From: Chelativorans sp. Marseille-P2723
GTDB taxonomy: Bacteria; Pseudomonadota; Alphaproteobacteria; Rhizobiales; Rhizobiaceae
Reading direction: 5' to 3'
Length of the DNA: 64,000 bases
Assembly (NCBI RefSeq): GCF_902809845.1
Contig: NZ_CADDWI010000012.1
Coordinates: forward strand, 64,802 to 128,801
Shown: positions 21,383 to 30,233 of the stretch, in pieces
Position numbering within the stretch: the first letter of the stretch is position 1
How the letters are laid out: each line of letters starts with the position of its first letter
The notes under the pieces: model-generated
The model's input: only the letters and a program-made list of their open reading frames with translations
Databases searched by the model: none
What the model was told of the DNA's origin: nothing
Program-made: the position numbers and the translations under genes

Positions 21383-22843
21383 ATGGCCAAGAGCACGCGC
21401 CACTCCAAAAAGAAACGGGAGCCGGTAACGATCGACCTGGAAGCCGAATCGGTCGAGCCTTCCACCCAGGACGCGCATAAAGGCGAGCTAGCCTCCGAAG
21501 GGGCAGATAAGGGCGTTGAGAACGAGGCCGCTACGGTGGAGAACGGACCGCAGCCGGAGGAACCATCCTCTTCCGAAAGCGATTCAGCATCGGTCGAGAC
21601 GCAAGATCAATCGCCGACCGGGGCTGGGGAAGCTGCTGGTGACGACGTCTTCATGGCGCAGACAAGCCACGGTGAAGAGCTTGACCATAGGACGGGCGAA
21701 ACGTCCAGCGGAGTGCCCCCTGCCCGAAAGGCTTCCCGCGGCGGATTGGGCCTTGCCCTTCTGGGCGGCGTTACCGGTGCCGCTCTTGCCTTGGCGACGG
21801 CGGGAGCCTTGCAGTGGTACGGAATTCTGCCCCTGGCAGGCGAGACCGGTGAGGACCCCGCATTGCTGGAGCTTCAGCAGGATCTGGCAGCGTTGCGGGG
21901 TGAAGTCGCACAATTGCGGCAGGTGGAACCGCAGGGACTCTCGGCGGAGGAACTGGAGCAGGCGCTAGCTGAGCCCCGACAAGAGATCGGCGAATTGCGC
22001 GATATGGTCACCGCCATGCGCTCGGCCACGCCGGGCGAAGTAAGCGCCGAAGTGGACTCCCTGGCAGAGCGGATTTCGGAGACCGAAAGCCGCCTCTCAT
22101 CGCTTGTTGAAATGGCCCAGGCGGCCGAAAGCGGCGATTTCGGAGAGCGTCTAGCCGGCCTGGAATCAAGTCTCAACGAGCTGGCTGGTACCGTCGAAGA
22201 GGTGAGCCAAATGGCGAGGGCGGTACAACAATCGATGGAAAGCGATGCAAGCCGCCTGGACGAGTTCGCCGAGCGGGTGACACAGCTTGACGAGCGGGTT
22301 GCACAGCTTGACGAGGAGATGGAACGTCAGGACGAAGGGCCCCGCCTGGCGCTCATCGTCGCTGCTTCCGCCCTGAAGACCGCCGTAGAACGGGGGGCGC
22401 CCTTTTCCGGGGAACTGGAAACCTATACGGCTCTGACCCCGGACAAGGCAGCTATTGAGCCGCTTCGTCCATATGCGGAGACCGGCATTCCCACCCAAGC
22501 CGAGCTTTCCGCTGAAGTGTCCGACGTCGCCGCGCGCATCGCTGCCGCAAACACGCAGGTTCCGTCCGATGCGGGCCTCGTCGAGCGGCTGGTGGCGAGC
22601 GCCCGTTCCGCGGTGACGGTACGGCCCGTGGGCGAGGTGGAAGGTGATGCGCCCGAGGCGGTCGCCGCACGCATGGAGGCTGCGGTCGAGCGAGGCGACT
22701 ATGCTAGGGCGCTGTCCGAATATGACGCGCTGCCGCCTGAAGCAAAGGAAGTGGCAGGCGATTTTGCCGAGAAGCTGCGTGCACGGCAGGCAGCCGACAA
22801 GGTGCTGGAAGAGGCGCTCTCACGCGCACTCAACCCGGCTTGA
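21383..22843 (+). CDS. Mic60/mitofilin-like inner-membrane protein (COG4223)
   Basis: 486 residues: an acidic, disordered N-terminal region of about 110 residues, one membrane segment near 120-145 (LGLALLGGVTGAALALATAG), a long coiled coil from about 150 to 320 (repeated Leu/Glu heptads), and a C-terminal mitofilin-like helical domain. This is the alphaproteobacterial Mic60, the homologue of the protein that shapes mitochondrial cristae; the hemD-mic60-hemY position is typical. It likely bends or tethers inner membrane to the envelope. Confidence 0.85.
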   Translation: MAKSTRHSKKKREPVTIDLEAESVEPSTQDAHKGELASEGADKGVENEAATVENGPQPEEPSSSESDSASVETQDQSPTGAGEAAGDDVFMAQTSHGEELDHRTGETSSGVPPARKASRGGLGLALLGGVTGAALALATAGALQWYGILPLAGETGEDPALLELQQDLAALRGEVAQLRQVEPQGLSAEELEQALAEPRQEIGELRDMVTAMRSATPGEVSAEVDSLAERISETESRLSSLVEMAQAAESGDFGERLAGLESSLNELAGTVEEVSQMARAVQQSMESDASRLDEFAERVTQLDERVAQLDEEMERQDEGPRLALIVAASALKTAVERGAPFSGELETYTALTPDKAAIEPLRPYAETGIPTQAELSAEVSDVAARIAAANTQVPSDAGLVERLVASARSAVTVRPVGEVEGDAPEAVAARMEAAVERGDYARALSEYDALPPEAKEVAGDFAEKLRARQAADKVLEEALSRALNPA

Positions 22844-22853
22844 GGACGCGCTG

Positions 22854-24539
22854 ATGATTCGCATTCTATTCTTCCTGCTGGTCGTCCTTCTTCTCGGTGC
22901 TGGCTTTGCCTGGCTGGCAGATCGACCCGGCGACCTAGTGATAAGATTTGCCGGTTACGAGTACGAAACGACGCTTATGGTTGCGGCAATCGTCCTCGTA
23001 GCAGCAGCCGCCGCAGTCATAATCCTGTGGTGGCTTATCCGCGGGATCTGGCGCAGCCCCTATGCCGTGGCGCGCTACTTCCGCGTCCGGCGGCGTGATC
23101 GCGGATATCAGGCGCTTTCCACAGGGCTTATTGCGGCTGGAGCAGGCGATGGCGGCCTTGCAAGTCGCATGGGCAAGCAGGCGAAGAAACTCATCGCATC
23201 GGATCGCGAACCGTTGCTCCATCTGCTCGATGCCCAGGCGGCACTGTTGAAGGGCGACCATGAAGCTGCGCGGGAGAAATTCAACGCCATGGCCGCCGAT
23301 CCAGAGACGCGCCTGTTGGGCCTGCGCGGACTTTATCTGGAAGCGGAGCGCCTGGGTGAGCGTGAGGCGGCTCGGCACTATGCTGCTGAGGCGGTAAGAG
23401 TGGCACCACAACTTGATTGGGCGGTTGAAGCGACGCTTGAAACGTTGGCGGAACAACACGACTGGCCGGGGGCGCTGGCATTGCTCGACCGGCAAAAGCC
23501 TGCGGCCAAGGAACAGCGTCATGGCTTTGCCAGAAAGCGAGCAGTCCTGCTTACGGCACAAGCGATGGAGCAGCTTGACTCCGATCCGGCAGCCGCTCGC
23601 ACCGCCGCAGTAGAAGCCAATCGGCTACAGCCGGACTTCGTGCCGGCAGCGGTCACAACCGCGCGGGCCCTCCTCAAACAGAACGATCTGCGCCGGGCAA
23701 CGAAGGTGCTGGAGGCCATCTGGAAGAAAGAGCCCCATCCCGAAGTTGCCGATGTTTATGTCCATGCGCGTCCTGGTGACTCCACGCATGACAGGCTTGA
23801 GCGCGCCAAGAGGCTTCGCAGGCTGAAAGTCAATCATGTAGAATCGGAACTCGCGGTTGCGCGCGCCGCTTTCGATGCGGGTGAATACCAGGAAGCGCGT
23901 GCGGCTGCTGAAGCGGCCGTTCGCATTGCCCCGCGCGAAGGCGCGTTCCTCCTTCTTGCAGATATCGAAGAGACGGAAACCGGCGATCAGGGCCGGGTGC
24001 GCCATTGGCTCTCAAAGGCGCTGCGAGCGCCGCGCGATCCGGCATGGGTGGCAGATGGCACGGTTGCCGAGCGATGGGCGCCCATATCCCCGGTCACGGG
24101 ACAACTCGACGCCTTCGAGTGGCGGGCACCCATGGAGCGCCCTGGACAGGTAATCGAAGGCGATGAGGCCTTGCGGACACTGCCGGCGCTCGAAGCTGAC
24201 AGGGTCGAGGTTATTGAAGAGGAAGCTCGCCCGCACGTGCTGAGCCTTGAAGCCGAACCGGTCCCGTCTGCCTTGGCTGAGAATGTAGCGGAGACCAATA
24301 ACGGCGCGGCCGAAAAAGCAGCGGCCACAGGGACAGCACGGTCAAATGCCCCCGTCCCGGAACCTGCGCCGGCCAAAGACGAAGGAGAGCCAGAAACGGC
24401 CGGCTCCGATCAGGTCCAGGAAGCCGATTCCAAAACCACTCCGGTTCAGGAAGAGATGAAACCCCCGATACCCGACGATCCAGGTGTCGATCCAGCGGAC
24501 GTGGAACAGCAACCGCGGCGGCCCTTCCGCCTGTTCTGA
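22854..24539 (+). CDS. hemY: HemY-like membrane TPR protein
   Basis: 561 residues with two N-terminal membrane segments (IRILFFLLVVLLLGAGFAWL; VAAIVLVAAAAAVIILWW), then tetratricopeptide-like helical repeats to about 430 and an acidic, Pro/Glu-rich tail. This is the proteobacterial HemY_N protein, not protoporphyrinogen oxidase. The start at 22854 lies ten bases after the mic60 stop; an upstream frame overlapping mic60 is discarded. Role in haem metabolism is suggested by gene order only. Confidence 0.9.
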   Translation: MIRILFFLLVVLLLGAGFAWLADRPGDLVIRFAGYEYETTLMVAAIVLVAAAAAVIILWWLIRGIWRSPYAVARYFRVRRRDRGYQALSTGLIAAGAGDGGLASRMGKQAKKLIASDREPLLHLLDAQAALLKGDHEAAREKFNAMAADPETRLLGLRGLYLEAERLGEREAARHYAAEAVRVAPQLDWAVEATLETLAEQHDWPGALALLDRQKPAAKEQRHGFARKRAVLLTAQAMEQLDSDPAAARTAAVEANRLQPDFVPAAVTTARALLKQNDLRRATKVLEAIWKKEPHPEVADVYVHARPGDSTHDRLERAKRLRRLKVNHVESELAVARAAFDAGEYQEARAAAEAAVRIAPREGAFLLLADIEETETGDQGRVRHWLSKALRAPRDPAWVADGTVAERWAPISPVTGQLDAFEWRAPMERPGQVIEGDEALRTLPALEADRVEVIEEEARPHVLSLEAEPVPSALAENVAETNNGAAEKAAATGTARSNAPVPEPAPAKDEGEPETAGSDQVQEADSKTTPVQEEMKPPIPDDPGVDPADVEQQPRRPFRLF

Positions 24540-24681
24540 CCCGGAGCCGGACAACGTTTCGCGTCACGTGGAACCGTTGTCCGTCCCACATCATTTTCAG
24601 TCGCGCTCTGTTGCCCAAAAGCACTTGTGTGGCTCCAACAGGCTCTTCACCATTGCCCCTGTTGATTCAAAAAGGGCGTCC

Positions 24682-25152
24682 ATGTTCGAACGTATTTTCA
24701 GATTCCTGAAGGACTTGCCCGGGGGCGAGGACAGATCGCGGCGGCCGGTCGAGGACGATCCGCGGGTTGCGGCGGCGGCATTGCTCACCCATATCATGAG
24801 CGCCGACGGCATCCGCAGCAAAGACGAGCGTGCAAGACTCAAAGAAGCCTTGTCGCGTGCCTATAATGTCAGCGGAGCCGAGCTCAAGGTGCTGATGCAA
24901 GCAGGTGAGAAGGCGGAAGCCGAGGCTGTCGACCTTTATGTGTTCACCAGCGTGCTGAAACGTCACCTTGATGAGGATGCACGCGCGGAGTTCATCCGGC
25001 TAATGTGGGAAGTTGTCTTTGCCGATGGCGAAATGCACGAGCTTGAAGATAATCTGGTGTGGCGCGTGGCAGAACTGATTGGCGTCGATAGCCGCACGCG
25101 TGTCACACTGCGCCAGAAGATACGGCAGGAAGAAGAACGAAGAGGGAGTTGA
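24682..25152 (+). CDS. TerB-family protein (tellurite-resistance-like)
   Basis: 156-residue all-helical TerB/COG4103 protein. The domain fills residues about 30-150 and carries the acidic metal-binding-like pair of segments THIMSADGIRSKDE and VVFADGEMHELEDN. Start at 24682 (MFERIFRFL) follows 142 bases after hemY. The stop overlaps the next gene's start (TTGA). Function in the cell is not known. Confidence 0.88.
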   Translation: MFERIFRFLKDLPGGEDRSRRPVEDDPRVAAAALLTHIMSADGIRSKDERARLKEALSRAYNVSGAELKVLMQAGEKAEAEAVDLYVFTSVLKRHLDEDARAEFIRLMWEVVFADGEMHELEDNLVWRVAELIGVDSRTRVTLRQKIRQEEERRGS

Positions 25153-25949
25153 CAATCACGGTGATCAACGGGGGGGCTGGCAGGAAAATCCTGGTTGTCC
25201 TGCATCAGGAACTCTCAAGCCCCGGTCGCGTCGGCCAGGTTCTGGAGAGGTCGGGCTTCGTTCTCGACATACGCAGGCCGCCGCTAGGAGATCCTTTGCC
25301 GGAAACGCTTGATGAACACCATGGCGCGGTGATTTTCGGTGGTCCGATGAGCGCCAATGACCGCGACGAGTTCGTGCGCAGGGAAATCGAATGGCTGGCT
25401 GTACCTCTTAAGGAGAACAAGCCATTTCTGGGTATCTGCCTTGGTGCACAAATGCTCGTCAAACATCTTGGTGGGCAGGTAAAGAGTCATGACGACGGGC
25501 TGGTGGAGATCGGATGGTACCCTCTCCGGGCTAGCGAGGAGGGACGCCGGCTCATGCACTGGCCCGAAATGGTCTATCAGTTCCATCGTGAGGGCTTTTC
25601 CTTGCCCTCCGGCGCCACTTTGCTTGCCACGGGGGAGCATTACCCCAACCAGGCTTTCCGCTACGGTGAAAATGCCTGGGGCATCCAGTTCCACGCGGAA
25701 CTGACTCGGGCGATGATGCATAGATGGGTGGTACACGGCGCGCATCGTTTCGTGCTGCCTGGAGCACAGCCTGGGCGCGATCACCTTGGCGGACGCCTCA
25801 TCTGGGACAGGCATCTGAAGCAGTGGCTCGTGGAGTTTCTCGGCATCATTTTTGGCGCTGAGCCTGAGGCAGCGCCTTCTGCCGGGGCTGAGGCCGAAGC
25901 GCAGAAGCCAATCGGCCATGCTAAGGTGGGTCGGCGCGGAATTGCCTAA
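25149..25949 (+). CDS. Glutamine amidotransferase class-I protein (GMP-synthase-like)
   Basis: About 266 residues with a class-I GATase domain: the nucleophile Cys lies in GICLGAQML, and the His of the triad in GIQFHAELT. FGGPMSAND is the oxyanion-type loop. It resembles stand-alone GuaA-N-like amidotransferases that act on unknown substrates. The start may be TTG 25149, overlapping the terB stop, or GTG 25161. The C-terminal 30 residues are Ala/Glu-rich and poorly conserved. Confidence 0.85.
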   Translation: MTITVINGGAGRKILVVLHQELSSPGRVGQVLERSGFVLDIRRPPLGDPLPETLDEHHGAVIFGGPMSANDRDEFVRREIEWLAVPLKENKPFLGICLGAQMLVKHLGGQVKSHDDGLVEIGWYPLRASEEGRRLMHWPEMVYQFHREGFSLPSGATLLATGEHYPNQAFRYGENAWGIQFHAELTRAMMHRWVVHGAHRFVLPGAQPGRDHLGGRLIWDRHLKQWLVEFLGIIFGAEPEAAPSAGAEAEAQKPIGHAKVGRRGIA

Positions 25950-26023
25950 ACAAAAGAAGCATAAGAACCGCTCTGGAGTGCTCCAAACCTCTGGCGCGGG
26001 ATACGGCCAGGACCTATATTAAC

Positions 26024-26185
26024 AAAGACGGTCTGCGCCTCGCGACAGGAATTCTTTTCCCCGGGGCCTTATCGATCCTTGAGGGAGCTGTCCCTGGCCT
26101 CGCTCGTGGGCTTGGTCATACGGCGCCCACCTACATTGTAGGTTCCCGGGATCGAACATTCCATCGGTTGCCGTGGATCGTCTTT
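26024..26185 (+). ncRNA. ssrS: 6S RNA
   Basis: The stretch between the GATase and the 5-formyl-THF cyclo-ligase gene, the standard place of ssrS, folds as a long closed RNA. The ends form a 10-bp helix (AAAGACGGTC at 26024-26033 with GATCGTCTTT at 26176-26185, one G-U pair), and inside are the G/C-rich arms around CCCCGGGGCC and GTTCCCGGGATCG. A -10 box, TATATT (26015-26020), stands just before the 5' end, and a T-rich tract follows the 3' end. 6S RNA mimics an open promoter and binds sigma-70 RNA polymerase. Confidence 0.85.
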
Positions 26186-26277
26186 TCTGTTTTCTCTTCT
26201 CTCCTTCACTTTGCCATGCGCTCAGCCATACTTGCTCCCATCGTATTCCGGCTCTGCAATCAATGGGAGGAAGGGCA

Positions 26278-26862
26278 ATGACGGACGAGCGCGAGATGAA
26301 AAAGACCCTGCGGCGGGAGACGCTGGCCAGGCGCGACAGCCTAGACCCTTCCTGGCGGAGCAAAGTATCCTTCCATCTCGCACGCTGGGCGGATGAGCTG
26401 GCGCCCTCGCCGGGCGCCATTGTCTCCGGTTTCTGGCCCATGCGCTCCGAAGTGGATGTGCGCCCACTTATGGCTGCGCTGCAGGAACGCGGAGCCCGCC
26501 TTAGCCTGCCGGCGATCCTCGACAAGACCACCATTCTTTTTCGTGAGTTCCTCCCCGGTGCGCCGCTCGTTGACCAGGGATTCGGCACGATGGGTCCTGA
26601 TGAGGCGGCAGCGGTTGTCGAGCCTTATCTCATGCTCGTGCCGCTCGTTGCCTTCGACCAACGTGGACACCGCATCGGCTACGGGGCAGGCTATTACGAC
26701 CGGGCCATAGCGCATCTAAAGGCCAACGGCCACGCCCACCGCCTCGTTGGCATCGCTTTCGATTGCCAGGAGGTGGAACGGGTACCTGACGAACCTCATG
26801 ATGTGGTCATTCCGGAGATCCTGACCGAAAGTGGCTTGCGCCGATTCGCATCTGCCGGTTAA
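26278..26862 (+). CDS. fau: 5-formyltetrahydrofolate cyclo-ligase
   Basis: Converts 5-formyl-THF to 5,10-methenyl-THF with ATP; 194 residues. The C-terminal signature FDQRGHRIGYGAGYYDR and the N-terminal TLRRETLARRDSL are typical. Start at 26278 has GGGAGGAAGGG directly in front. Synteny with 6S RNA is conserved across proteobacteria, and in E. coli the two are one transcript. Confidence 0.95.
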   Translation: MTDEREMKKTLRRETLARRDSLDPSWRSKVSFHLARWADELAPSPGAIVSGFWPMRSEVDVRPLMAALQERGARLSLPAILDKTTILFREFLPGAPLVDQGFGTMGPDEAAAVVEPYLMLVPLVAFDQRGHRIGYGAGYYDRAIAHLKANGHAHRLVGIAFDCQEVERVPDEPHDVVIPEILTESGLRRFASAG

Positions 26863-26871
26863 GAGCAGGCA

Positions 26872-27696
26872 ATGCGTATTGTTTTTCTTGGCGATATGGT
26901 CGGGCGCACCGGCCGAACGGCTGTCTGGGAGAGGCTTCCGGGACTCATCTCCGATTTCAAGATCGATTTTGTGATCGTCAATGGCGAGAACGCCGCCGGC
27001 GGTTTCGGCATCACCGAAGAAATCTTCCAGAACACTCTGAAAGCGGGCGCCGACGTGGTCACCACGGGCAACCATGTATGGGACCAGCGCGAAGCGTTAA
27101 GCTTTGCTCCGCGCGAAGAACGCTTTCTGCGGCCGGCCAATTTCCCCAAAGGCACGCCTGGCCGTGGCTCCGGTCTCTATACTGCCAGGAACGGCGCGCG
27201 TGTGCTGGTCGCCAACATTATGGGCCGGGTCTTCATGCAGCCGGATCTGGACGATCCCTTCCGGGCGGCGGAGGAGGAACTGGCTGCCTGCCCGCTCGGC
27301 GAACAGGCCGACGCTGCGATCATCGATTTTCATGCTGAGGCAACATCGGAAAAGGTCTGTTTCGGCCATTTTGTCGATGGGCGGGTCAGCGCTGTCATCG
27401 GCACGCACACCCACATACCGACGGCTGACCACCAGATTCTTTCCGGCGGCACCGCCTATATTACTGATGTAGGCATGTGCGGCGATTTTGACTCCTCCCT
27501 CGGCTTCGACAAGGAGGAACCACTCAACCGCTTCACCACCAAGGTACCCAAAGGACGCTTCGAGGCGGCTTCGGGGCCCGCTACCATTTGCGGTCTGGGT
27601 CTGGAAATTTCCGACCGTACCGGGCTTGCGGAAAGGGTTGCTCCGCTGCGCCTTGGACCGAGGCTTGAGGAAACCGTCCCAGCATTCTGGCGTTGA
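26872..27696 (+). CDS. YmdB-like metallophosphoesterase (TIGR00282)
   Basis: 274-residue calcineurin-like phosphoesterase of the YmdB family: GDMVGRTGR, VNGENAAGGFG, TGNHVWDQ and GTHTHIPTADHQIL carry the di-metal ligands. In Bacillus, YmdB hydrolyses cyclic nucleotides. It starts ten bases after fau and is likely cotranscribed with it. Confidence 0.93.
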   Translation: MRIVFLGDMVGRTGRTAVWERLPGLISDFKIDFVIVNGENAAGGFGITEEIFQNTLKAGADVVTTGNHVWDQREALSFAPREERFLRPANFPKGTPGRGSGLYTARNGARVLVANIMGRVFMQPDLDDPFRAAEEELAACPLGEQADAAIIDFHAEATSEKVCFGHFVDGRVSAVIGTHTHIPTADHQILSGGTAYITDVGMCGDFDSSLGFDKEEPLNRFTTKVPKGRFEAASGPATICGLGLEISDRTGLAERVAPLRLGPRLEETVPAFWR

Positions 27697-27759
27697 CGCT
27701 CAGCTATAGCGCACCTACCTCTGCGCAATCCCGCCAAAGCCCGCCGGAGGACCTGCCAC

Positions 27760-28551
27760 ATGGAATGGCTGCTTTCACAGTTTTATTTCATCAATGACCC
27801 GACCGCGTGGGTGGCGCTGGTCACCCTTGTCGTTCTCGAAATCGTGCTCGGTATCGATAATCTTATTTTCATTTCTATTCTTACCAACAAGCTGCCCAAG
27901 GAAAACCAGAAGTTTGCCCGCAGGCTGGGCATCAGTGGAGCGCTCGTCCTGCGCCTTGCACTGCTTGGCACTATCTCCTTCATCGTTCAGCTTACCACGC
28001 CGATCTTCACCCTCTTCGATCATGGCTTCTCATGGCGCGACATTATCCTGATAGCCGGCGGTCTGTTTCTCGTCTGGAAGGCGACGCGGGAAATACATCA
28101 TTCAGTCGACCCGCATGATTCCAAGGAGGACCTGGTGCGAGCCCCGGTCACGCTTAGCGTGGGCGGTGCGATCGTTCAGATCCTGCTGCTTGACCTGGTC
28201 TTTTCCGTCGACTCCATCATTACGGCCGTAGGCATGACGGACCATCTTCCCATCATGTTCATCGCCGTCATCTCGGCGGTAATGGTGATGCTGATTGCCG
28301 CCGAGCCGCTTTCGCGCTTCATTGCGGCTAATCCCACGGTGGTCATGCTGGCGTTGGGCTTCCTGCTCATGATTGGAATGACACTCATCGCCGACGGCTT
28401 CGGCTTCCATGTTCCGAAAGGTTATGTTTATACCGCCATGGGTTTCTCAGCCATGGTTGAGGGCCTCAACATCATGGCACGCCGCAAAAAATTGCGAGAA
28501 CAGTCGATCCTGGAGGAGCCGAGCCCTCCGAAGGATGACGTGGCAGTGTGA
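27760..28551 (+). CDS. TerC-family integral membrane protein
   Basis: 263 residues with about seven membrane segments and the TerC motifs [12 protein letters not shown] and [16 protein letters not shown], whose Asp residues in the membrane are the family hallmark. TerC proteins have been linked to metal (Mn) export and metallation of secreted proteins. A charged C-terminal tail follows the last membrane segment. Confidence 0.92.
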   Translation: MEWLLSQFYFINDPTAWVALVTLVVLEIVLGIDNLIFISILTNKLPKENQKFARRLGISGALVLRLALLGTISFIVQLTTPIFTLFDHGFSWRDIILIAGGLFLVWKATREIHHSVDPHDSKEDLVRAPVTLSVGGAIVQILLLDLVFSVDSIITAVGMTDHLPIMFIAVISAVMVMLIAAEPLSRFIAANPTVVMLALGFLLMIGMTLIADGFGFHVPKGYVYTAMGFSAMVEGLNIMARRKKLREQSILEEPSPPKDDVAV

Positions 28552-28687
28552 GCCACGCCCGCCTGGAAACACGATGCGAGACCGCCTGCACGATCTGTCC
28601 TCTCGCATCTTCTGGACCTTGCGGCCCATTTTCACTATAAAGCCGGCAATCCAAGACATTTCAGGAAGAAGTCCGACAAGGAGCCCC

Positions 28688-29437
28688 ATGGCCGGTCATT
28701 CCCAGTTCAAAAACATCATGCACCGCAAGGGCCGTCAGGACGCGGCGCGGTCAAAGATCTTTTCCAAGCTTGCCCGTGAGATCACGGTAGCGGCCAAATC
28801 CGGCCTGCCCGATCCGGCGATGAATCCGCGGCTTCGCCTCGCCGTGCAAAACGCCAGAGCCCAGTCCATGCCCAAGGAAAATATCGAGCGCGCCATTAAG
28901 AAGGCGTCTGGGTCGGAGGCGGAAAACTTCGAGGAAGTGCGCTACGAGGGCTATGGTCCTGGCGGCGTGGCGGTGATCGTCGAGGCGTTGACCGACAACC
29001 GCAACCGCACCGCCTCGAACGTTCGCGCCGCCTTTACGAAGGCCGGCGGGTCGCTGGGCGAGACGGGCTCCGTCTCCTTCATGTTCGACCGGGTTGGTGA
29101 GATCCTCTATCCCGCCAGCGCCGGAGATGCCGAAAAGGTGATGGAGGCGGCCATCGAGGCGGGCGCAGAGGACGTCCAATCCGACGAGAACGGCCATGTC
29201 ATCACCTGCGCCTTCGAGGATATTGGCGAAGTGACGACAGCGCTGGAGAGCGCCCTTGGAGAGGCCGAGCAGGTTAAGGCCGTATGGCGCCCGCAAAACG
29301 GTACCCCGGTGGACGAGGAGCGCGCGCAATCGGTGCTGAAGCTGATCGCCGTTCTCGAAGACGACGACGACGTGCAGAACGTCTACGCCAACTTCGAAGT
29401 GGACGACGAGACAATGGCCAAGCTCAGCGCGGCCTGA
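28688..29437 (+). CDS. yebC: YebC/PmpR-family transcription/translation factor
   Basis: 249-residue YebC protein beginning [18 protein letters not shown], with the central [10 protein letters not shown] and [10 protein letters not shown] motifs. The family includes DNA-binding regulators and factors that help ribosomes through proline stretches. The start at 28688 is the conserved one; the frame extends back into terC only by chance. In many rhizobia ruvCAB follows; here a broken SelW-like gene does. Confidence 0.95.
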   Translation: MAGHSQFKNIMHRKGRQDAARSKIFSKLAREITVAAKSGLPDPAMNPRLRLAVQNARAQSMPKENIERAIKKASGSEAENFEEVRYEGYGPGGVAVIVEALTDNRNRTASNVRAAFTKAGGSLGETGSVSFMFDRVGEILYPASAGDAEKVMEAAIEAGAEDVQSDENGHVITCAFEDIGEVTTALESALGEAEQVKAVWRPQNGTPVDEERAQSVLKLIAVLEDDDDVQNVYANFEVDDETMAKLSAA

Positions 29438-29445
29438 AATCTGCA

Positions 29446-29733
29446 ATGGCCACAGCCTGCCGGGCGACAATCATTTTGTTGCGCTCAATGCAAATGGCTC
29501 CTGCGGGCAGGCTGGATGGCGCAGGAGCTGCTGTCCACCTATGGAACGGAACTGGCCGAAGTAAACCTGCGGCCAGGCTCCGGCGGAATCGTCCAGACAT
29601 TTTGCGCCGAAGAGCTGATCCGGACCGCAAGCGACAGCGGGCTTCCGGATGCTTTCGAGCTCAAGCGGCAATTGCGTGACAGGACAGGATCGCCCCCGAG
29701 CGCGATCTGCGACATCAGGGAAGGGAACCATAA
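29446..29733 (+). pseudogene. Rdx/SelW-like thioredoxin-fold gene broken by two frameshifts
   Basis: Joined over three frames this encodes a small Rdx (SelT/SelW/SelH-type) redox protein: ATG 29446, a CxxC redox motif (CAQC), then WLLRAGWMAQELLSTYG, a central GSGGI, FELKRQLRDR, and an end IAPERDLRHQGREP with stop at 29731-29733. The first break is one extra base at the T4 run 29474-29477, just before the CxxC. The second is a 5-bp tandem duplication, GACAG-GACAG, at 29678-29687. Removing one T and one GACAG copy restores one frame of about 94 codons. Two independent lesions suggest decay, though assembly errors cannot be excluded. Confidence 0.75.
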
Positions 29734-29784
29734 GGCAGGCTCTTTGGGAAAGCCCCTTCCAGCCAGTTGCAGGGAACAGGAGGC

Positions 29785-29829
29785 AAAAAGCCCGCCGAAG
29801 TGGCAGGCCTTTGCACTTCCTCCGGGCTT
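29785..29829 (-). terminator. Rho-independent terminator of rpmE
   Basis: Nested inverted repeats: AAGCCCG (29788-29794) with CGGGCTT (29823-29829), and inside them GAAGTG (29797-29802) with CACTTC (29814-29819). On the minus strand the stem is followed by a T5 tract, so it ends rpmE transcription right at the stop codon. It also separates rpmE from the broken SelW-like gene coming from the other side. Confidence 0.85.
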
Positions 29830-30050
29830 CAGATTCCCAGGCCTTCGTAGCGCTTCTTGAATTTGGAGACACGGCCGCCACGATCAACCAAGGTCTGCTG
29901 GCCGCCTGTCCAGGCCGGATGCGTGGTCGGGTCAATGTCGAGCTGCAGCGTGTCCCCTTCCTTGCCCCAGGTGGAGCGCGTCAAGTACTCCGTGCCGTCC
30001 GTCATGACGACCTTGATCATGTGGTAGTCGGGATGGATATCGGCTTTCAT
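29829..30050 (-). CDS. rpmE: 50S ribosomal protein L31
   Basis: 73-residue L31: [22 protein letters not shown], then the [16 protein letters not shown] segment and a basic end. It has none of the four zinc-binding cysteines of the C+ type, as usual in alphaproteobacteria. It is divergent from the ABC exporter gene and ends in a clear terminator. Confidence 0.97.
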   Translation of the reverse strand: MKADIHPDYHMIKVVMTDGTEYLTRSTWGKEGDTLQLDIDPTTHPAWTGGQQTLVDRGGRVSKFKKRYEGLGI

Positions 30051-30233
30051 GTGTTTTCTCTATCTGTAGTTGCGCAGCGGCCTACGCTGCGGCATCTCGC
30101 CCTTGCATCAAAAACTTGAAGCCACTGCCAAGGAAGGATACGGCTTCGGAAAGGTTTGCGTGCCTATACCTCAGCCACCCGGCCGAGACAAGGCCGGGGA
30201 ATGAATCTTCGGGACATGCTGGAAGGAAACGCC

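Noticed and set aside
22854-24539. hemY as protoporphyrinogen oxidase
   Set aside because: The protein has two membrane helices and TPR-like repeats and no FAD-binding motif, so it is the other HemY family.
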